Positions 33,801 through 42,581 of a stretch of DNA of 64,000 bases are shown one piece after another. A model generated the notes under the pieces. The model made no database searches, was not told the origin of the DNA, and worked only from the letters and a program-made list of their open reading frames with translations. How positions within the stretch are numbered: position 1 is the first letter of the stretch; each line of letters begins with the position of its first letter. Location: positions 930,001 through 994,000 of the forward strand of contig JAAROD010000080.1 in NCBI GenBank assembly GCA_012274445.1, given 5' to 3'. Source of the stretch: Sclerotiophoma versabilis. Lineage: Eukaryota; Ascomycota; Dothideomycetes; Pleosporales; Didymellaceae. The translations under genes were made by a program, and so were the position numbers.

Positions 33801-34842
33801 AGCGCCAGGAGCAATCGACCAAAGACAGATATGAAGATGCTATAAGACAAGAAGTGACCAGAAAGGGACCAAAACAAAGAGAGGCTGTAAGGAGGGGATG
33901 TTGGGAAGCAGGACGCATCGCGCCAAGTAGGAAACACACGATGAACGCTTTCCATTGTGAGGCTTGGTCGTTGCTGTCAGTGTAGTAGCATGGAAGGTAT
34001 GTGATGGTGAATGGATAAAGAACAGCACGGTCGCCACGAGTGCAGTCCCAGGGTTGGTGAGAGCGTCCCAGCACGTGGCGAAAGTTGGTGAGGAAAGTGC
34101 AAACAATGCGCGCACCAGCACCTCCTCTGATGCATCGTGGCCAGCCGTCACAGGCTTGGTGAGTTCATCACAACTGCAAGTCATGAGATGTAGATCTGAG
34201 GCAGTAGGTATCATTGCTATGCAGCTTGCCTGTAGCGTGGGACCGGTCGTTCTTGCTCTCGTCGAAGCACATTTCCAGCGCAGCGAGACGGACGAGTGAC
34301 TGGTCAGCTTGGGATGCAGTCGCGGTGAAGGCAAAGCGATGCGGGAGCGCAGCGGGGCAGGAGGCGTGTGCCATATTGGTTCTGCGTAACATGGCACGAG
34401 TGTCTGGCGGCGAGGCGGCAGCGGCAGCACCAGACGTGGTACATGTGTTAGTGGGCAGGTCGAGGGGACCCCGCCAGTGACAGTCTTGGCAGGCGAAGCA
34501 TGCAGACGGCGGTGCAGGGCGGTGCAGGGCGGTGCAGGGCGAGTGTGGTGGTGTTGGGGTGGGTTGGGAGCCGGGAGGCGGGAGGCAGGCACAGCGGTGG
34601 GTTTTGCCGTGGCCGAGCGGTGGTGGAATCAAGCGCGCCGCGTCACGGGTCTGCCATCCTCACCTCCAGGCCTAGCTGCTCCTCCCGTATACTGGTCGCG
34701 GGGCGTTCCCATGTCCCTCGCACCCGGCAAAGCTCCTGCCCGCTGACCTAGTTGCCCCCGACGAGCCGCGGGCGTTCCTGTGGCTGCCAGAGCCTCTGAA
34801 GCATCGCCCGCTCACCGCCAGAGCTGCCCAGAGGCTGCCACG
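33801..34842. other. Intergenic between divergent genes, with a 10-bp repeat
   Basis: Upstream regions of the unknown protein gene and of the PDK1-like kinase gene. A 250-codon reverse frame (33840-34592) is proline/histidine-rich with no family signal and lies in a promoter, so it is not accepted. At 34509-34541 the unit GCGGTGCAGG occurs three times in tandem. The leader just before the kinase start is very GC-rich. Confidence 0.5.
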
Positions 34843-37568
34843 ATGAATGGCGACCTGAGCCTGTCGCAGTCCCTCGGCGGGCTGCGCATCGCGAACCCAG
34901 ACGAGGAGGACCCCGTGTCGCCGCCGCCGCCGCAGTCGCCGGAGCCCGCGCAGGACAGCCGCCCGCCGCAGACAGCGTCCGAGGAGAGGCAGGGCGCGGC
35001 ACACCGGCGGCCATCGCAGGCATCGAGCAGCAGCACCGTGACGGAGCGCCAGAAGCCCGCAGCCAGCCCGGGCTACTCGCTCGACCCGCCCGCGCCCGAC
35101 TATGGCGGTGCAGAGCTGCTGCCGTCGCCCGCCTCGTCGCGCGGCCTCGCCCCCAATCCCTACGACGCCTCTCCGCCGCAGTCGTCGTCGCCGCTGGGCC
35201 ACGCCTCCCCCCTCGCCGCCGTCTCGTCGTCGTCGTCGTCGTCCCACTCGCCGCGCCTCGCCCACCGCCAATCCATGCCGCTCGCCCACCAGGCCCAGCA
35301 GCAGGCCGCCTACCCGCCCTATGCTGCCGCGCCCCTCATGCAGCAGAGGAATGCCCCACCGCCCCAGGCCCTGTCCCAGGCCATGCGCGAGCGGCCCGTT
35401 TCCACCAGCATGTACAACCACCCCAACCTCTCCACCAGCTCCACCACCGCGCCCGGCACCTACCGCTACAACGACGAGGGCATGACCTCGGACATACGGC
35501 GGACGAGCAGCTCCCGCGTCGCGCCCAACGCCATGCCCGTCAGAGAAGCCAGCAGGAGAGACCCATATCGACAGTCGGCGCACCTGTCCGGCCTCAATGG
35601 CCCACTGCCGCCGCGGAGAAGTTCCCGGAGGATGCCAATGGACGGTGCCCACGTTCCGGGCATGGCCTCACAACTGTCCAGCTCCCCCTACAGCATCGAA
35701 GGCGGGCCGCTATCGAGCAGCGAGGAGTGGAAAGAGAAGGGCGCTGCGGTCAGCACACGGCAAGAGATGGACCAGAACGGGCGACCGATCACGCGAGTGG
35801 TAAAAAAGGGGGTGAAAGATTTCACCTTTGGCAGAACCCTAGGTGAGGGCTCCTACAGTACCGTCCTCGCTGCGACCGACCGACAGACGCTGCGCGAATA
35901 CGCTATCAAGGTGCTCGACAAGCGTCACATCATCAAGGAAAAGAAGGTCAAATACGTGAACATCGAAAAGGACACCCTGAACCGCCTCACCGAGCATCCA
36001 GGTGTCGTACGCCTATACTACACGTTCCAGGACGAGCGCTCGCTATACTTTGTTCTCGACCTGGCTTCTGGCGGAGAGTTGCTTGGCTTTCTCAAGAAGA
36101 TGGGCACCTTCGACATTGAATGCACGCGCTTCTACGGCGCCCAGATACTGGACGCTATCGACTACATGCACTCGAAAGGCATCATACATCGTGACCTGAA
36201 ACCCGAGAACGTGCTCTTGGACGACCAAATGCACGTCAAGATTACAGATTTTGGAACAGCGAAGATCCTAGACTTGAAGAAATCGAATGGCATCGGTTCG
36301 GCATCTGGCGACCCAATGGAGGGTGCTGAGTCAGACCGTGCCCAATCGTTCGTTGGGACCGCCGAATACGTCTCTCCGGAATTGCTCACAGAAAAGAACG
36401 CTTGTAAAGCCAGCGACTTGTGGGCTTTTGGATGCATCATCTACCAGCTGATTGCCGGAAGGCCTCCGTTCAAGGCAGCCAACGAGTACATGACTTTCCA
36501 GAAGATTGTAGGTCTAGAATACAGCTTTCCTGACGGCTTCCCTCCGCTTGCAAGAGATCTGGTCGAAAGACTGCTCGTGCTAGACCCACTCACACGCTTG
36601 CCAATGGAGCACATCAAAGCGCATCCTTTCTTCGACGGTATCACATGGGGCAAGGGACTGTGGAAGCAGAAGGCACCACGTCTCAAAGCTTACAGTCCGC
36701 CGCCGCAAGAGCCCATCAAGCTCAATGGTAATTATAGTCCACCTCCACCGATACGAACCCATCATAACACTCTACAGGCCCCTCGACACAAGGTGCCCCA
36801 GCTCCCGCCCAGGTGCGGCCGAAGCCTAGACTTATTACCGAGCTACCGCCTCCCAGTCAGCTCGACATTGACTGGTCACCCGTTCTGACCAAGAGAGATG
36901 AGCGGATACTGAAGCTTGGCAACTTCTTCATCACACAGCATCCTGCAGGTCATCCTGTCGGTGGTGCAGCCGAGGCTGCCGAAGCTCCAAAGAAGTTTTC
37001 CAGGTTTTTCAGCAGCAACACCATCAAGAAACGACAGCGCCTGGTCATGATTACTAGCAATGCTCGTGTGCTGATGTGCGCTGCCGGGACAAACGACAAG
37101 AAGCTCAAGGAAGAGGTGTCGCTACTCGCCGCTGGTTGCTCGTGGAGATCCTTCCAGGACTCGAAGGGTCTGACAGCTTGGCTTGTGGAAACGGTATGTT
37201 CATAGCGTGTTGACTGAGACCGACTACTAACGAACCTGCAGCGTGACAAGCAATACATTTTCGAAGACCCTAAAAGCACCACCAGCGACCCTGATGGTAG
37301 CAAGTACTCGAGCCAGGAGTGGATCGACAGCATTGAACAAGCAAGAGAATATGCCTTATCGCAGGCTCCTACCAACGACCTGGCATTGTCCGAACTCGGC
37401 TCAATATCTACACCTAGCTCGTTAGGCGGCGACTCTGCGCTCGACGGCGTCAACATTCCTGCGTCGCGACACGGACATCTCCACAAGGATCGCGGTGATA
37501 GCGATTCGGTTAAGAGCAGGAAACGGTTCAGCAAGCGGCACTCAAAGAACGGGCTGGCGAATTTCTAG
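34843..37568 (+). CDS. PDK1/Pkh-type AGC protein kinase
   Basis: 3-phosphoinositide-dependent kinase relative; in yeast, Pkh1/2 phosphorylate Ypk, Pkc1 and Sch9 in sphingolipid and cell-wall signalling. Three exons (34843-36727, 36778-37193, 37242-37568) give 875 residues. The first 320 residues are Ser/Pro-rich and disordered. The kinase domain starts near residue 327: FGRTLGEGSYSTVL (glycine loop), YAIKVLDKRHI (Lys), HRDLKPENVLL near 449, DFGTAK near 469 and SFVGTAEYVSPELL near 502, whose first Ser matches the PDK1 auto-phosphorylation site. LYYTFQDERSLYFVLDLASGGELL is typical of PDK1. After a linker, exons 2 and 3 encode a PH-like region (KKRQRLVMITSNARVLMCAA, SFQDSKGLTAWLVET, KQYIFEDP). 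No hydrophobic motif follows, as expected for PDK1. Start chosen at the first ATG of the frame. Confidence 0.93.
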
Positions 37569-38535
37569 TACAGTCCCCGGGCCCAGAAGGAGTCAGCAGT
37601 GGTGATGACGGTAGGACACGTCCAATACCATACCAACGTTGCGACGAACTTTTAGATTACATGTCAAAGTCGTCACATACAACCCACTTCCACGTATACA
37701 TACATATTGTATCATCGCACAGGGGATACATTCGACTCTCGTACCCAGCATCATCGCACCACTCATCTCCAGCGATCGGCGTTTGGGCGTCTTTACAACT
37801 CGCACTTTTCTTTGATTTTCAGCGTCTTTTCAGACCCAGGCATCTTGCATCAGCGGAATTTGGCTTCCAACATACCGTCCTACAGGTCTTTTGTAAGTCT
37901 TTCGTAACGGCCGGATCTCCTTTGTTTTTTTTTTTTTCTTTTCTCTTTCTTTTTCCTTTTCTTATCGCGTGTGGAAGACGGACAGGCGCTGACTCGGCTA
38001 CATCTTGGAGGCTGGTGTTGTTGCTGGTGTTGTTGCTGTTGTTGTTGCTGTTGTCGTCATCGTCATTGTTGTCGTCGTCGGATTTGCGTGGAGAAGGAAA
38101 GAGCGCAGCAGATACATTGTTATTCTTGTACCTAGTCCTCGCGAGAGAAGACATAGAGAGTGGCGTTTTTGTGACGTGTTTTGTAAAGCAATCGAAAACG
38201 CTGGCTGATGGTTTTTTTTTTTTCTTTTTTTCAAGCCATTCTTCTTCTGTCTATCAGTCGTTCTGTCCAATTTGCCTTTTTTGAATCATGGACGGTTTCC
38301 GCATTAGACGGCAAATTCGTCCCAGTCGAGGAAATAAACAGCTGAAGGTTTTAAAATCAGCGGGGTTCTTGCGAGAATCAAACGACGATGAAATCCGCAC
38401 CTTGTGCATGCAGACTTGAACAATATCTATCCATCCATGGTTGTCTCTATATTATTACGCTTTGTCCATCTTATCTATCTATATTGCCCTGTGAAAACCG
38501 GATTTAGTGCGCATTCATTCCAACAAAACTCCAGC

Positions 38536-38600
38536 TATGCCTATGTCTATGCCTATGCCTATGCCTATGCAATTCCTATGCCTATGCAATTCCTATGCTG
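38536..38600. repeat. CCTATG hexamer repeat
   Basis: Runs of CCTATG/TCTATG, interrupted twice by CAATT, in a non-coding region. A related ATCCAT-type run follows at about 38650-38692. Confidence 0.85.
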
Positions 38601-38721
38601 ATACGGATATGTTACGGCAAGATGCTTGGCTTCCCTGTGTATCCATGTCCATATATTTATATCCATATCCATATCCATATCTATATCCATGTTCAGTTTG
38701 AATGTGAAAACCCAATTCAGA

Positions 38722-38842
38722 CAGACGCTCGCTTCCCTGTGTATGTATCTGGCTGAATGCGAAAAACGATCCAACAGACGCTCGCTTCCCTATGTATGTA
38801 TCTGGTTGAATGCGAAAACAGATCCAACAGACGCTCCTTTCC
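38722..38842. repeat. 53-bp tandem repeat, 2.3 copies
   Basis: Copies at 38722-38774 and 38775-38827 differ at only a few bases; each begins CAGACGCTCGCTTCCCT and ends GATCCAA. A third partial copy runs to 38842, close to the stop codon of the reverse-strand gene. Confidence 0.9.
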
Positions 38843-38861
38843 ACATCTCTAACGCGGACCA

Positions 38862-41800
38862 TCACCGGATGCCGCGCATCCAGCCCTCGATGTTGTTCCT
38901 CTGCTGCGTGTTCATGGGCTGCATCATCATGTCCGGACTCATCATGCCGCCGCCCATTTGCATGCCTGGCATGGTCATCCCCGGCATGAGCATGCCGCCC
39001 TGCATCATCGGCATGCCGCCCATGACGTTCATCTGTGGCCCGGCCTGCATCATGCTCATCTGCATGGGCATGCTGCTCTGGCGGTTGCCCATGCCGGGAT
39101 GCATCGCCGGCTGCGACTGGCCCATCTGGCCCATCATGCCCGTGTTGTTCATGGCCATTGGCATGCCCATGATTGGCTGTTGCATTGGCGGCTGCATCAT
39201 CATGTTGGGCTGCATGCCCATGCCCATGCCCATGCCCATCATCGGCATGGCTTGCTGGCTCATGTTCATTGCCGGAGTCATGCCCATGGGGTTGAACATG
39301 ATGCTCTGCGCGCGAGGTTGCTGTTCCTGAGGACCAAGGCCAGCCATCTTGTCTTTGTAGGCTTGGATTTTGAGCGCGAGGGGTATGTCTTCGTCGTCCT
39401 TTGACTTTATGCTTCCTACGCCGCGTAGCAGAGGATCGGCGCCGCCCATGCCGTAGCTTGATGCACGCATGTTCTGAGTCAGGCGCTGCGCTTTCCTCTT
39501 CTCCTCTGCAATGGCGTTCTGGCGCAGCAGCGAACCAGCAGGGAGGTGTGACATTAGCTGCTCGTTTGAGACTTTGCGCGCTTGGTGGTGGTCGTCGTAG
39601 GGGTTGGCGCTCAGGACATTGGCCAAGCTCATTTTTGACTTCAGAGCAGGGCGCTCGCCGGGGTTTAGGATGTCGCCGCGAGCTTCTGCTTCAGCCTTCA
39701 GACGCGCTCGGCGTTGACCAAGGGTCTCTTCTTCGCCGTCTTCCGGAGCAGGGGATGCGGAAGGTGGGTCCTTTGGCGCTTTCGGGGAGTCGTCGACGCC
39801 CAGTTTAGAGAGCATTTCTGCAGCAAAATCACCGCTGACGGTCGACTTGCGGACGTCATCGCCCAGAGCGGCTTCCAGCATCTGCTTGTCCTTGATTCGG
39901 CGCATGCGCTCGCCCAGGGTTTCGCCCACGTGTTCTTCATCCTCGGAGTCGGGTAGCGGTGTGACGACTCTGGGTACTTCAAGATGTGTTTGGCTGTCGT
40001 AGGCTCCGAGGGTGGCGGTCCGCCTGCTGTTTGGGATTCCAGTGAGTCGTTCGCGCCGACGGCTCAAGGGCTCGCTATCTTCGAGCTCTCGCTGAGCGAT
40101 CAGACCAAGCGGACGGTCCCAGTCGTTCCTCTGGGGCTGCTTGTACAAAACTCCAAGCGGGATGTCGTCGTCTGAATCGTCCTCGTCCTGGGCTTCCCAC
40201 GCAAGCTGCACCTTCTTCTTGAGCCGTTTCTGATGCTCCCTTTCCGCGTCGTCGTTGAGGTCGAGCAGGGTTCGATGTGAGGTTATCTTGCCCTCCTCAA
40301 CCATGGTAACGTAGTTCATGTTACGCTCCTTCTGTTTCGCCTTGCGCAGCTGGAGTTCGGCGAGCAGAGTGGTTGGGGCGCCGAAGAACTGTTGCTCCTC
40401 CTCTTCCTCTTCTTCTTCTTCGTCGTCCAAAGCTTGCTCGTCGAACTCGGCATCCCGGTCGCGATCTCGATCAGGGTCAAGAGAGTTGGGCCGCGATGGT
40501 GTATCGTGGTTGTTCGGGCCTCGTGCGTGTTCGTCGTGCTCGTCCAGCTCAGCACCCAAGCTCATCCGGCTTTCAGCGGCCCGGGCGACCAATATGTTCA
40601 TATCTGCGGAGCTGTTGCGCTTCTTGAGCTTGTTCAGCCTGCCGCCACTGGCGTTTGTGTTTGTATCGAGGATGTTGAAGGAGCTTCTCCTCTTTGTTGG
40701 TTCGACTGGCACGGGCTCGATGAGGGACAGCTTGGTGCTCTTGCGTTTGTGTTCTGGGCCGTAGACTTGGTTGCCGACGCGGCCAGTCAAGGGATGGTCG
40801 GTGAAGGCAGACACAGGCGCGCGTGCCGAGGCTTCGAGGATGCTGTCGAGGGTGTCTTCGGCCGACTCGCCCTTGACCTCGAATTCCTGGGCAGGAGCCT
40901 GCTGGTCGAAGAAGGCGCTTGCACGCAATGCAGCAGGCAGGCCGGCGAAGCTTTGGCGACTCTTCCTGTTGGGCGGGGGCTCTGGGCCACCGAGCCAAGG
41001 GGCGGATTTCCTGTTTTCGGCCTGGATCTGGTCCAGGACCTGGGTGCGACGTCGTGCGGCCACGTCGCTGGGCGGCAGCTGAGACAGACGCTTGGGCAGG
41101 TTCAGCATGCGGGGCACTGGGGCGGGGTAGAAGACCATGCCGTCTCCTGGCGGCGGCACGGCGTTTGGCGGCAGGTCGGGGGCGGGGCTCATCATGGACG
41201 ACGAGTGCCTGCTGTGGCTGGCGTGTGCCGGCTCGGGCTCGTCCTCCTCGGGGACAGTGTGCGGGGCGTGGGTGCCGTCGAAGTCGTGCCAGAGGGTGCG
41301 GGCTTGGTGGGTGGTGTCGGTCGAGGCAGCGGTGGGCGGGCGGTCGGGCAGGTCGTAGTTGGGGTATGGGTCGGGGGGGTGGTGGTGGCCGGGGTGGTGG
41401 TCGGGGTGGTGCTGGCGCTGGTGCTGTTGCTGTTGCTGGTGCTGGTGCTGTTGCTGGTGCTGGTGCTGGTGCTGTTGCTGGTGCTGGTGCTGTTGCTGGT
41501 GCTGGTCGTCCATGCTGGGCGGGCGGTCGAGGTGGATGCTGTTGCGGATCTCGTCCCTGATCTCGTTCGCAATGGCCTCGTACTGGCGGGTGAAGGACGA
41601 GAGGCGGCGCTGCGGCGGCTGCTGCTGGTACTCGACGGCCGTGGCCATGACGGAGCCGGGCGAGCGCGCGTGGCCGGCGGCGGCGTCCCCCTCGTCCTGG
41701 ACGTGGTCCGCGTGCACGACCTGGCCGAGGCGCGAGGCCTTGCTGCCAGAGCGGTGGCGCTGCAGCGAGCTCGGCGGGTTCGACCAGGTGCCGGAGCGCA

Positions 41801-42206
41801 GGGGGCCGGCGGGCGGCGTCACGTAGCCGGCGGGCGAGTAGCCTCCCCAGCGCGCAGGGCCGCTGGTGTCGACGGCCGAGTTGGCGTGCGAGCTCGTCGA
41901 GAGGTTGCGGCTGCGGCCCGTGTGCACGCGCGCGAGCTCGTCGCCAGGGAAGCCGAGCGAGCGCAGCGACGAGCGGCGCGAGTCGGACGCCTTCAGCTCC
42001 GTGTGCAGCTTGCGGATCTCGTCGTTCAGGTCGGAGCCGGCCTCGCTCATGCGCTCGGCGTGCTCCTCCAGCCGGCTGATGTTGCCCACGTACGCGCCCT
42101 GCAGCGACTGCAGGTCGGGCAGCGGGTGGTGCAGGTTGACGCTGCTGCCCTCCTGCTCTGCGCCCTGCGACGGGCCCGGCGGCGGGACGGGGGCAGGCGC
42201 GGCCAT
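38862..42206 (-). CDS. Large disordered protein with His/Gln repeat and Met-rich C-terminus
   Basis: 1114 residues in one exon from the ATG at 42206 (MAAPAPVPPPGPSQGAEQ). That start was chosen because upstream codons fall in a microsatellite. A short coiled segment (ISRLEEHAERMSEAGSDLNDEIRKLHTEL) follows. Around residues 232-265 is an His/Gln repeat built from HQHQQQ-type units. Further on are acidic/Glu tracts (DDEEEEEEEEEQQ), several conserved-looking short motifs (ETLGERMRRIKDKQ, EETLGQRRARLKAEAEARG) and a C-terminal 140 residues dominated by Met, Gly, Pro and Gln. The two ETLG(E/Q)RR/M motifs look like a repeated element. I recognise no named domain. Composition suggests a scaffold-like or condensate-forming protein (inference). 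It shares a 375-bp upstream region with the splicing factor gene. Confidence 0.8.
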   Translation of the reverse strand: MAAPAPVPPPGPSQGAEQEGSSVNLHHPLPDLQSLQGAYVGNISRLEEHAERMSEAGSDLNDEIRKLHTELKASDSRRSSLRSLGFPGDELARVHTGRSRNLSTSSHANSAVDTSGPARWGGYSPAGYVTPPAGPLRSGTWSNPPSSLQRHRSGSKASRLGQVVHADHVQDEGDAAAGHARSPGSVMATAVEYQQQPPQRRLSSFTRQYEAIANEIRDEIRNSIHLDRPPSMDDQHQQQHQHQQQHQHQHQQQHQHQQQQQHQRQHHPDHHPGHHHPPDPYPNYDLPDRPPTAASTDTTHQARTLWHDFDGTHAPHTVPEEDEPEPAHASHSRHSSSMMSPAPDLPPNAVPPPGDGMVFYPAPVPRMLNLPKRLSQLPPSDVAARRRTQVLDQIQAENRKSAPWLGGPEPPPNRKSRQSFAGLPAALRASAFFDQQAPAQEFEVKGESAEDTLDSILEASARAPVSAFTDHPLTGRVGNQVYGPEHKRKSTKLSLIEPVPVEPTKRRSSFNILDTNTNASGGRLNKLKKRNSSADMNILVARAAESRMSLGAELDEHDEHARGPNNHDTPSRPNSLDPDRDRDRDAEFDEQALDDEEEEEEEEEQQFFGAPTTLLAELQLRKAKQKERNMNYVTMVEEGKITSHRTLLDLNDDAEREHQKRLKKKVQLAWEAQDEDDSDDDIPLGVLYKQPQRNDWDRPLGLIAQRELEDSEPLSRRRERLTGIPNSRRTATLGAYDSQTHLEVPRVVTPLPDSEDEEHVGETLGERMRRIKDKQMLEAALGDDVRKSTVSGDFAAEMLSKLGVDDSPKAPKDPPSASPAPEDGEEETLGQRRARLKAEAEARGDILNPGERPALKSKMSLANVLSANPYDDHHQARKVSNEQLMSHLPAGSLLRQNAIAEEKRKAQRLTQNMRASSYGMGGADPLLRGVGSIKSKDDEDIPLALKIQAYKDKMAGLGPQEQQPRAQSIMFNPMGMTPAMNMSQQAMPMMGMGMGMGMQPNMMMQPPMQQPIMGMPMAMNNTGMMGQMGQSQPAMHPGMGNRQSSMPMQMSMMQAGPQMNVMGGMPMMQGGMLMPGMTMPGMQMGGGMMSPDMMMQPMNTQQRNNIEGWMRGIR

Positions 42207-42581
42207 GGTGCGATGCGCGATGCGCGATGCGGCGCGGTGCTGCGCGGCAGAGGGCCTGCCGGGGCAGACGGGGGCTTGGGGGTGTGGGCGGGCGGGACTG
42301 CAAAAGGAGAGACGGGCTGCTGTGGTGCTGTGGTGCTGTGGTGCTGTGGTGCTGTGGTGCTGTGGTGCTGCGCTCGCTGCACATTCCCCATCCCTCAGCC
42401 CTCCGGCCCAGAATAGCACCCGTCGCGGCACGGCTGCCCGCTGCTGCAGCTAGCGGCTCCTCGCGCCTGGCAGCCTCCGCCCCACTCGACGCCCACGCCG
42501 CGCCCACTCCCCTCTCCACTCCCCTCTCCACTCCCACCACTGTCACCCACTGCCAGGCCGCACCGTCACACCCACCACACC
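42207..42581. promoter_or_regulatory. Shared upstream region of two divergent genes
   Basis: Only 375 bp separate the start codons of the long disordered protein (reverse) and the Ntr1-like factor (forward), so any core promoters lie here. It contains the 9-bp microsatellite at 42319-42370 and CT-rich tracts (CTCCACTCCCCTCTCCACTCCC) on the Ntr1 side, as is common in fungal leaders. Confidence 0.6.
42319..42370. repeat. 9-bp TGTGGTGCT microsatellite
   Basis: About six perfect tandem copies in the 5' region of the reverse-strand gene. Because the period is a multiple of three, it stays open in every frame and artificially extends the gene upstream. Confidence 0.93.

Larger units (their letters stand above)
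37569..38861. other. Intergenic between convergent genes, rich in short repeats
   Basis: 3' flanks of the kinase gene and the long unknown gene. It contains homopolymer T tracts near 37926 and 38212, a TTG-rich tract near 38015-38060, hexamer repeats (CCTATG) at 38536-38600, ATCCAT repeats near 38650-38692 and a 53-bp tandem repeat. No gene supported. Confidence 0.6.

Noticed and set aside
33840..34592. Reverse-strand frame of 250 codons, Pro/His/Thr-rich
   Set aside because: Located in the upstream region between two divergent genes and contains a 10-bp repeat; composition explains the open frame.
34672..35652. 326-codon reverse frame opposite the kinase gene
   Set aside because: Antisense shadow of the low-complexity N-terminus of the PDK1-like kinase; Gly/Arg-rich with no family signal.
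40392..42546. Frames of over 650 codons on both strands opposite or alongside the large disordered protein
   Set aside because: They arise from GC-rich low-complexity codons and trinucleotide-like repeats; the accepted frame has balanced charged motifs and coiled-coil segments.
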